The notes under the pieces: generated by a model
Database searches by the model: none
Seen by the model: the letters and a program-made list of their open reading frames with translations, nothing else
Told to the model about the DNA's origin: nothing
Shown: in pieces, positions 57,539 through 64,000 of the stretch
Position numbering within the stretch: position 1 is the stretch's first letter
How the letters are laid out: every line of letters starts with the position of its first letter
Program-made: the position numbers and the translations under genes
From: Woeseiaceae bacterium
Lineage (GTDB): Bacteria > Pseudomonadota > Gammaproteobacteria > Steroidobacterales > Woeseiaceae
DNA length: 64,000 nucleotides
Assembly: GCA_030066655.1 (NCBI GenBank)
Contig: JASJBE010000008.1
Location: 1-64,000, forward strand
Reading direction: 5' to 3'

Positions 57539-58246
57539 GTGCAAAAGATAACTGTTTTCGCGCTTTGCGCGTTGTTCGCCGGCGGCCTCGCTCAGGCTGA
57601 AGAGGAAAGCCCCTGGTCCGGTAAGGCCTCCCTCGGCTACCTGGCCACGTCCGGCAATACCGAGAACTCGACGCTGAAGTCGGACTTCGAGATCCACTAT
57701 GTCAAGAACAAGTGGGAGCATTCGTTGACGCTGAAGGCTATTCAGGCCAGCGAAGAGAACAATACGACGGCCGAGGCCTATGACGCTGGCTGGAAGAGCG
57801 AGTACAACTTCAGCGAGACCGACTTCCTGTTCGGTCGACTCGACTGGCGAAAGGACCGCTTCAGCGGCTACGACACCCAGTTCTCGCAGACAGCGGGTTA
57901 CGGACGACGCGTCCTGGAAACCGAGCGTCAAGAACTGAATGCCGAGATCGGCGCTGGTGCCAAGCAGTCAGACCTCGCTGATGGGACAACGGTAGAGGAG
58001 TTCATTCTCCGCGGTGGCCTCAATTATCGCTGGGTCTTCAGCGAAAATGCCGAGTTTACTCAGGACCTTAGCGTCGAATCCGGCAGCGACAACACCTATC
58101 TCGAATCTATCTCGGCGGTCAAGGCCAACCTGATTGGCGAGGTGTCGCTGGTGGCCTCGTTCACCGTCAAGAACAACAGCGACGTGCCGGCCGGCAACGA
58201 AAAAACCGACACTTTCACGGCGATCTCGCTCGAATACGCATTCTGA
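57539..58246 (+). CDS. DUF481 family outer-membrane protein
   Basis: Signal peptide; WSGKASLGYLATSGNTENSTLKSDFEIHYVKNKWEHSLTLKA; C-terminal ISLEYAF; GTG start. Confidence 0.9.
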   Translation: MQKITVFALCALFAGGLAQAEEESPWSGKASLGYLATSGNTENSTLKSDFEIHYVKNKWEHSLTLKAIQASEENNTTAEAYDAGWKSEYNFSETDFLFGRLDWRKDRFSGYDTQFSQTAGYGRRVLETERQELNAEIGAGAKQSDLADGTTVEEFILRGGLNYRWVFSENAEFTQDLSVESGSDNTYLESISAVKANLIGEVSLVASFTVKNNSDVPAGNEKTDTFTAISLEYAF

Positions 58247-58483
58247 GGCTCGCGGCCGCCGTGGATCGCCGGATCGGCTCTTTGTAAGTCACTGATTTAG
58301 AAAGCATCGGGGCGATGTTTGCCCCGACGTCCGTTCTGGCGCTAAATCGCGGTTTTTGTTTGCAAAGGCCTGCGTACTCAAGTACCATTTCGCGCCTTTC
58401 GCCCATCCGGTGAGGCATGCTCTTGCCCGGCGGGCCGTTGGCCTCCGAGCCAGCACTGACAAAACACCTAACGGATCAAAAGA

Positions 58484-58918
58484 ATGAAGACGTTTTCTGC
58501 AAAGCCAGCAGAGGTACAGCGCGACTGGTTCGTCATAGACGCGACCGGCAAGACGCTCGGCCGCCTGTCGACCGAGATCGCACGCCGACTGCGTGGCAAG
58601 CACAAGCCCGTGTATACGCCGCATGTGGACACCGGCGACTACATCGTTGTCGTCAACGCGGAGAAGATTCGCGTCACCGGAAACAAGCTGACCGACAAGA
58701 TGTACCACCATCACACCGGTTACATCGGCAGCCTGAAGTCGATCTCGCTGGAGAAGCAGCTTGAGAAGGCGCCCGAGCGCGTGCTGCAGGCTTCCGTGAA
58801 GGGCATGCTGCCGCGCGGTCCGCTGGGTCGGCAGATGCTGTCCAAGCTGCGCGTCTTCGCCGGTCCGGAACACCCGCATACGGCGCAGCAGCCCGTACCG
58901 CTGGAAATTAACGCCTGA
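58484..58918 (+). CDS. rplM: 50S ribosomal protein L13
   Basis: [62 protein letters not shown]. Confidence 0.98.
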   Translation: MKTFSAKPAEVQRDWFVIDATGKTLGRLSTEIARRLRGKHKPVYTPHVDTGDYIVVVNAEKIRVTGNKLTDKMYHHHTGYIGSLKSISLEKQLEKAPERVLQASVKGMLPRGPLGRQMLSKLRVFAGPEHPHTAQQPVPLEINA

Positions 58919-58938
58919 GTGCGGATGAGAGAATCAGA

Positions 58939-59331
58939 ATGAGTGACAACTTCTACTACGGAACCGGCCGCCGCAAGACTTCAACGGCACGCGTTTTCCT
59001 TCGCGACGGTGGTGGTGACATCAAGGTCAACGACCGCCCGCTGGACGTCTTCTTCGGCCGCAAGACCGCCCAGATGATCGTCCGTCAGCCGCTGGAGCTG
59101 ATGAACCTCGAGAACAAGTTCGACATCACGGTAACGGTGTCTGGCGGCGGTACGACCGGCCAGGCCGGCGCCATCCGCCACGGCCTGACGCGCGCACTGA
59201 TGAAATACGACGAGTCGCTGCGTTCGCCGCTCCGCAAGGCCGGTTTCGTGACCCGCGATGCCCGCGAGGTAGAGCGTAAGAAAGTCGGACTGCGCAAAGC
59301 ACGTCGCGCAACCCAGTACTCCAAGCGCTAA
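58939..59331 (+). CDS. rpsI: 30S ribosomal protein S9
   Basis: [28 protein letters not shown] ... [17 protein letters not shown]. Confidence 0.98.
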   Translation: MSDNFYYGTGRRKTSTARVFLRDGGGDIKVNDRPLDVFFGRKTAQMIVRQPLELMNLENKFDITVTVSGGGTTGQAGAIRHGLTRALMKYDESLRSPLRKAGFVTRDAREVERKKVGLRKARRATQYSKR

Positions 59332-59422
59332 GTTCACACCTGCAGCTTACCGGCTGCAAAGCCCTCGAGGAGGGCAGGCTGTAACGATCGTCAGACACTG
59401 CTGTCATCGACACAGTGAGATT

Positions 59423-59496
59423 TGGGGGATCGTCTAGTGGTAGGACTACGGACTCTGACTCCGTCAACGGGGGTTCGAATCCCTCTCCCCCAGCCA
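59423..59496 (+). tRNA. tRNA-Gln (anticodon CTG)
   Basis: TGGGGGATCGTCTAGTGGTAGGACTACGGACTCTGACTCCGTCAACGGGGGTTCGAATCCCTCTCCCCCAGCCA: acceptor TGGGGGA/TCCCCCA, anticodon stem ACGGA/TCCGT, GTTCGAATC T-loop, encoded CCA. Confidence 0.95.
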
Positions 59497-59502
59497 AAAA
59501 AT

Positions 59503-59531
59503 ACGGGCCCCAAACGGGGCCCGTTTTTTTT
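59503..59531 (+). terminator. Rho-independent terminator after tRNA-Gln
   Basis: ACGGGCCCC-AAAC-GGGGCCCGTTTTTTTT. Confidence 0.92.
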
Positions 59532-59542
59532 GGCTGGGGGAG

Positions 59543-60125
59543 CTGGAGATTCTCACCCCCTGGGTTCGACAGATCGCGCCAGCGATCTGGACGCACTCGC
59601 AAAGCGAGGGCGCCCGTCCCGATAGATTTCTGAGGTTACTCGATAAATATGGGGTTCTTTTCCGGACGGGGTGAAGATCGGCCAAAGCCGATCTGAGTCA
59701 ATCCCTCTCCCCCGTAGCTTCGGCCACCCCCGTGGTTCCGATCCCGAACTTTGACCACTAAAGATCAATTCGCACCGATCCGGAGCACACGAATTTCCAC
59801 CGTGGGCGAATTGGGCCTAAGCCGATTCGAGTCATCCGAGCACGGCGTAGCCGTGCGACAGACACGCGAAGCGCGAGGCAGCGAAGCTGCCGTTCAATCC
59901 CTCTCTCCTGTAGCCTCGGTCACCGCCGTGGAATCTATCCCCGACTCACCCACCAAAGATCAACCGAGGCGCTTAGCGCCGACAGACGCGCGAAGCGCGA
60001 GGCAGCAGAGCTGCTGTTCCATCCGCACCGACCAATAGCTCAAGAATTACCACCGCGGGCGGATTGCCTTCGATCCGAGGCGCGTAGCACTGACCCACGC
60101 CCGCCGGGCGAGGTCGCCATAACGC
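59543..60125. repeat. Mosaic degenerate repeat region downstream of tRNA-Gln
   Basis: AATCCCTCTCYCC...CACYAAAGATCAA at 59700-59767 and 59896-59962; CGCACCGAYC...GAATTWCCACCGYGGGCGRATTG at 59771-59812 and 60025-60067; GACAGAC(A/G)CGCGAAGCGCGAGGCAGC at 59857-59882 and 59981-60006. Confidence 0.8.
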
Positions 60126-60144
60126 CGTGCCGTCCCACTGTCGC

Positions 60145-60465
60145 TTAGCTGTCGACCGAGATTGGTCCCTGGCCTTCCAGGATGACCTCTCCGGAAATGG
60201 CGTCCGTAACGCCCAGCTCTCCACCCAGGTCATCAAGCGTATCGCGGAACGTATCGAGCGCACCGATCATGAGCGGACTCGCTGCAGCGATCGCGTCAAC
60301 GTCTTCCCATTCGCCGACCAGGCAATAAGACAGGTCGCCGGTCCTGACGAGCGAGATCTTCTTGAGCCCCGGCATTGAAGGAGGGTCGACCTCGCTGTTC
60401 CTGGCGAGAAACTCCTTCTCGCGATCGGGTTTCACGTGCATGCGAACCACGTTGTATGCAGTCAT
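60145..60465 (-). CDS. Small alpha/beta-barrel-like protein (possible antibiotic biosynthesis monooxygenase-like fold)
   Basis: MTAYNVVRMHVKPDREKEFLARNSEV ... LVRTGDLSYCLVGEWEDVDAIAAASPLM. Confidence 0.65.
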   Translation of the reverse strand: MTAYNVVRMHVKPDREKEFLARNSEVDPPSMPGLKKISLVRTGDLSYCLVGEWEDVDAIAAASPLMIGALDTFRDTLDDLGGELGVTDAISGEVILEGQGPISVDS

Positions 60466-60567
60466 ACTCGCCTCCGTTGGTCGCCGCATCAAAAAGCCAT
60501 CGAAAGATCGAGGATTTTGATTTGGGCGGTTAGTTTTCTGCTCCCGAAGCAGTAGGCCAGATTGCGG

Positions 60568-60969
60568 CTACTTCGCCTGCCGCGAATTCTTGGGCAAGAC
60601 TCGCCACAAGAACAGCGCAATGCCGGCGCCAATGAGGACAAAAGGTGCCAACGGCTGTTGCACATCGAGCCCTTGCCAAAGTCCCGCGACAGCAAACCCG
60701 ATGCCAACCAGGACCCAGAAGCCCTCCAACGGAACGCCGGACGCTTTGCGGACCGCTTGCATACCCAACGTGATTGCGGCCACACCGAGCAAGCCGACAC
60801 CCAAGCTGAAACCGGCGAGCCAGGCAACACCAACCCAAATAAAGAACAAGGCCCAGCCTGCCGCATCGTACTTGCTGGTGCGATCATGCCGCTCCATAAA
60901 CTCCGTCATCTTGTTGAAGTCAGGCGCACCGTCCGGACCACAACACCATTTCGTCATGTTTTGCGTCAT
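60568..60969 (-). CDS. Hypothetical small membrane protein
   Basis: KWCCGPDGAPDFNKMTEFMERHDRTSKYDAAGWALFFIWVGVAWLAGFSLGVGLLGVAAITLG. Confidence 0.7.
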   Translation of the reverse strand: MTQNMTKWCCGPDGAPDFNKMTEFMERHDRTSKYDAAGWALFFIWVGVAWLAGFSLGVGLLGVAAITLGMQAVRKASGVPLEGFWVLVGIGFAVAGLWQGLDVQQPLAPFVLIGAGIALFLWRVLPKNSRQAK

Positions 60970-61565
60970 TTTAATTCTCCGCCAAGTCGCCGACTGCGAC
61001 GGGGCACCGGAGGGCGGCTCGCCTTCCCGTGAGCCGTTGGCATCGGCTCAAGCTTATTCATTCACCTGATCAACGTAGCAGGGCAGCGAATTTCGTCAAT
61101 TCTGGGATGTACTTAAGGGGCGGAGACTACCGCCGTAGCGGCAGTCGCTATGAATCACAGGTTGTCGGTTTACGCCGGGCTGCGTGGGAGGGCGGTCTCA
61201 TCTGCCAGCGGCCGATTGCCTTTCGCATCAACCGGGTATCAAGGCATCACGCCGCTAGTGCCCGCCGCTGGTGGAGGGCCCGTGAAGCCAGGCAATACTC
61301 CTGGCACGCGGCTGAAGCCTGCATAGGACATCGTCGCAGAATTCCGTCGGCCGAGTGTCGACCACGGGTGCTGCAACCTGCAGCACTACACCCGATGTCT
61401 GTGGCAATTACGAATTGCCGAAGGGAAGGAACATCGATAGTTTTTGCGGTAGGCCAAACTGACAATCGCGTCGCATCTGTACCGTGACCAGGCGATAAAG
61501 TTGCCACAGATGGCCATGTGGCAGCGGCCCCGGCCGCCACCGATGTTGGCGCAGGGAGAAGGACA

Positions 61566-62063
61566 ATGCCTGTCAACCTGACACCAAGAGACGTGTCGGC
61601 CCACCTTGAGGGCTTCGATTCAGTCCTTATTGCATCCTGTCCCGTCTGTCCTCCGATGTGTCTTGCCATGCAGAAAAAGGAAGCCTTCATTGAATTCTTC
61701 AAGCATGGCATCAAGACCAGCGCTTTCGAAGACTATATACAGACCATTCGCGACTCGCTGGCGGAGCGTGGCGTTCGAACCGGAGTGTTTTCCATTCACA
61801 CGCCGACGCCAATGATGTGTCTCTGGACGACCGGGCAACGAGCGCGCCTGCTCAAGCGGGCCAAAGACTATGATGCGGTGCTGATCCTGGCTTGCGATTC
61901 GGGTACGGAGTCGGCGAAGGATGCCCTAAAGGGCACGGACTGTCAGGTCATCCAGGGCATGGATATGGACGGGGTGATCAATGCCACGACGTCGATCCGC
62001 TTTCCGCTGACCGTTGTCATGGAGCGTAACGACGATTCGGCCTGTGATACTCGGGTGACATGA
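61566..62063 (+). CDS. Cys-rich hypothetical protein (SCPVCPPMC)
   Basis: ATG 61566 after GGGAGAAGG; FDSVLIASCPVCPPMCLAMQKKE ... YDAVLILACDSGTESAKDAL. Confidence 0.8.
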   Translation: MPVNLTPRDVSAHLEGFDSVLIASCPVCPPMCLAMQKKEAFIEFFKHGIKTSAFEDYIQTIRDSLAERGVRTGVFSIHTPTPMMCLWTTGQRARLLKRAKDYDAVLILACDSGTESAKDALKGTDCQVIQGMDMDGVINATTSIRFPLTVVMERNDDSACDTRVT

Positions 62064-62177
62064 GTTGGCGATTCCACGTGTATCGACATGCGTTCTCCTA
62101 TTAGTCTTATGCCGGCCACTTTCTGGGCCATAGTCGGTTACTTCATTCAGTCTTCGTCAACCAGGGTTGATGGGAGC

Positions 62178-62318
62178 ATGAAAACCCTCGGCCAGATTCT
62201 CGGCTTTTGGGCGCTTGTTATCTCCGGATTCGTAGTCCTCGCCGGCGCCTATGTCTCGATGGCCGGGCTGTGTTCGGTGGAACTGCTGTTGCAGTGTTGG
62301 AATGGTCGGGGTGCCTGA
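62178..62318 (+). CDS. Candidate 46-aa membrane peptide
   Basis: MKTLGQILGFWALVISGFVVLAGAYVSMAGLCSVELLLQCWNGRGA; stop overlaps next ATG (TGATG). Confidence 0.45.
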   Translation: MKTLGQILGFWALVISGFVVLAGAYVSMAGLCSVELLLQCWNGRGA

Positions 62319-63538
62319 TGATGACGATCACGAGGAGTTCTCTAGTTCGTATTACCACTCTGTTCACGTTATTACCGTTGCTCCTGGCGAACGGCTGTGA
62401 TCCGGCTTCGACTACCGACTACAGCTATCGACCGCCACAAAAAATGGATGATGGATTCGATGTCGGCACACTGAATGAAGTCGGAATGAACCCGGCACTG
62501 ATTGCCGAGGCGGCAGGCAGGATCGAAGACGGCCGTTTTGGCGAAATCCATTCCATGCTCATCTTCAAGGACAACCGACTGGTTTTCGAAGAGTATTTCC
62601 CTGGCCATGAATACCAATGGGACGGCCCGAACTTCCACGGCGCCTGGGTGACCTGGGACCGAGACATGAAACACGACATTGCCTCTGTCGGTAAAAGTAT
62701 TACGTCGGCCTGTGTCGGCATCGCCATTGAAGAGGGCTTCATCGAAAGCGTGGAGCAGTCCATGTTCGACTACTTGCCCGAATACCGACATTTGAAAACG
62801 GACGGCAAAGATCGGATCACCATCGAACACCTGGTAACCATGACGTCGGGTCTTGATTGGGATGAATGGAGCTCATCGCTTTCGGATACGAGCAATGACC
62901 TGATCGCATTATGGTTCTGTGACGATCCGGTCGGCTGCATCCTGGAAAACCCGCTGGCCAGTGAACCCGGCGCCGCCTTCACGTACAACAGCGGCAACAC
63001 GGTTCTGCTGGGTGCGATCGTCGAGAATGCCACCGGCAAGGACATTGAGGCGTTCTCCGCCGAGTATTTGTTCAAGCCGATGGGAATTGACCCAGTTGCA
63101 TGGCACCGGATTAATGATGATGTTATCTACGCGGGTGGCGGGCAGAGAATGACCCGGAGAGAGATGCTGAAATTCGGCGTAACCTACCTCAACGACGGGC
63201 TGTGGGACGGTAAGCGAATCGTTTCCGAACAGTGGGTCGAGGCCAGCGCAAGGCCGTTTCCCGGGCCGGGCAGCAGCTGGCGCAACAGGCGGTGGAATCC
63301 GATTCCGCCCGATGATGGCACGCCAGGGCAACGTGGCTATTCGTATGGGTGGTTCACCCATCAGTTTTCCCACTCCGGGGAGAAACTGCCTTCCTATTGG
63401 GCGACAGGTTTCGGAGGACAGAAGATCATCGTCTTTCCTGACCGGAATGCCGTCGTCGTTTTCACGAGTGGCAACTACGAAATGCCGTCATCCAATGCGA
63501 AGATACTGGCCGACTTCGTCATCCCGGCGTTCGAGTAA
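62318..63538 (+). CDS. Serine hydrolase, beta-lactamase/class C PBP-like, probable lipoprotein
   Basis: Lipobox-like LLLANGC; ASVGKSITSACVGIAIEEG (SxxK); TYNSGNTVLLGAIVENATG. Confidence 0.92.
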   Translation: MMTITRSSLVRITTLFTLLPLLLANGCDPASTTDYSYRPPQKMDDGFDVGTLNEVGMNPALIAEAAGRIEDGRFGEIHSMLIFKDNRLVFEEYFPGHEYQWDGPNFHGAWVTWDRDMKHDIASVGKSITSACVGIAIEEGFIESVEQSMFDYLPEYRHLKTDGKDRITIEHLVTMTSGLDWDEWSSSLSDTSNDLIALWFCDDPVGCILENPLASEPGAAFTYNSGNTVLLGAIVENATGKDIEAFSAEYLFKPMGIDPVAWHRINDDVIYAGGGQRMTRREMLKFGVTYLNDGLWDGKRIVSEQWVEASARPFPGPGSSWRNRRWNPIPPDDGTPGQRGYSYGWFTHQFSHSGEKLPSYWATGFGGQKIIVFPDRNAVVVFTSGNYEMPSSNAKILADFVIPAFE

Positions 63539-63873
63539 AAGCAATAGTGAAGCTGGGTGGAGCTCCCAAGAGAAGTCACTGGCTACATCGTGTCAGACGC
63601 GCGACTTCACGATGTTCGGAAACCGGCCGCGTGGGAGTCGGTATCGGCAGGAAAGCAGCCGTCCGTGCCGTAACTCCCGTCTCCTTCCTGTCCGTGGGTC
63701 GCCAAGCTGGTCCCGATGTTGGCAGGCTCATGGCTTCATTTGCTATCCAGGCCAGACGTTCGCCGCTACCGCTCAAAACCCCGGGGAATCCCCCAAGCAA
63801 TCGAAATTGAGTTCGCAAGAGTCGACAGGCAACTGCTTGCACAGCGATTTTCCTGGATCGGCGGTACGACCCG

Positions 63874-64000
63874 TCAACGAAACAAGTCACTCCTGGCCAG
63901 GTTCGTAATCAAGACCACCGAATCATGCTTCAATTTCCGCTCAGTCGAGATGGCGTAAAAGCGCTCGGTAATTTCATCCGTCTGACCTACGACCGACATC
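63874..64000 (-). CDS. C-terminus of LysR/NhaR-like regulator (truncated by window edge)
   Basis: Minus strand ...MSVVGQTDEITERFYAISTERKLKHDSVVLITNLARSDLFR*, resembling NhaR-type C-termini (TERFYAISxERxLKHxxVVxI). Confidence 0.55.
   Translation of the reverse strand, partial: MSVVGQTDEITERFYAISTERKLKHDSVVLITNLARSDLFR

Noticed and set aside
59415-59768. Overlapping ORFs around the tRNA (e.g. 59422-59625 +, 59464-59685 -)
   Set aside because: They translate the tRNA-Gln gene, its terminator and repeat hairpins; not credible proteins.
59751-60263. ORFs in the repeat island (59751-60038 +, 59973-60263 -)
   Set aside because: Composed of hairpin repeats (e.g. TREARGSEAAVQ, TDARSARQQS); no conserved-protein character.
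63312-63908. 198-aa plus ORF at the right end
   Set aside because: Alternate frame of the serine hydrolase continuing into intergenic DNA; Ser/Arg-rich and low complexity.

Overview
64 kb of a GC-rich gammaproteobacterial chromosome, mostly housekeeping genes. Left to right: 3' end of rpoA, rplQ, an SDR, a LysR regulator, prolidase, gamma-glutamyltransferase, trpS, upp, uup, slyX, an ATP-grasp gene, a cyclophilin, uvrA | MFS, ssb, miaB, phoH-like/ybeY/corC/lnt, leuS, lptE, epmC, hisI | cysS-sufE-yidD, trm112-like, holA-nadD-rsfS-rlmH-maf-rng-yhdP, nitrilase, tldD, a GspA/ExeA-like ATPase with an FHA domain, purK-purE-darP, pmbA, a YihY-like protein, a BtuF-like protein, purC, djlA, rpe, a Crp/Vfr regulator, coq7, a DUF481 protein, rplM-rpsI, tRNA-Gln(CTG), a Cys-rich protein, a serine hydrolase, and the C-terminus of an NhaR/LysR-like gene running off the right edge. 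I saw no CRISPR array, prophage or intact IS element. The most interesting signals are non-coding: a hairpin with 27-bp arms that incorporates the 3' end of the tRNA-Gln gene, followed by about 580 bp of mosaic repeats carrying tRNA-tail echoes and strings of mini-hairpins; a 117-bp imperfect palindrome between ssb and miaB; ~40-bp degenerate tandem repeats that include the 3' end of the lysR gene; and a 100-codon ORF whose only plausible start is AUU. Annotations were made by eye from translations and motif recognition, with no database search.
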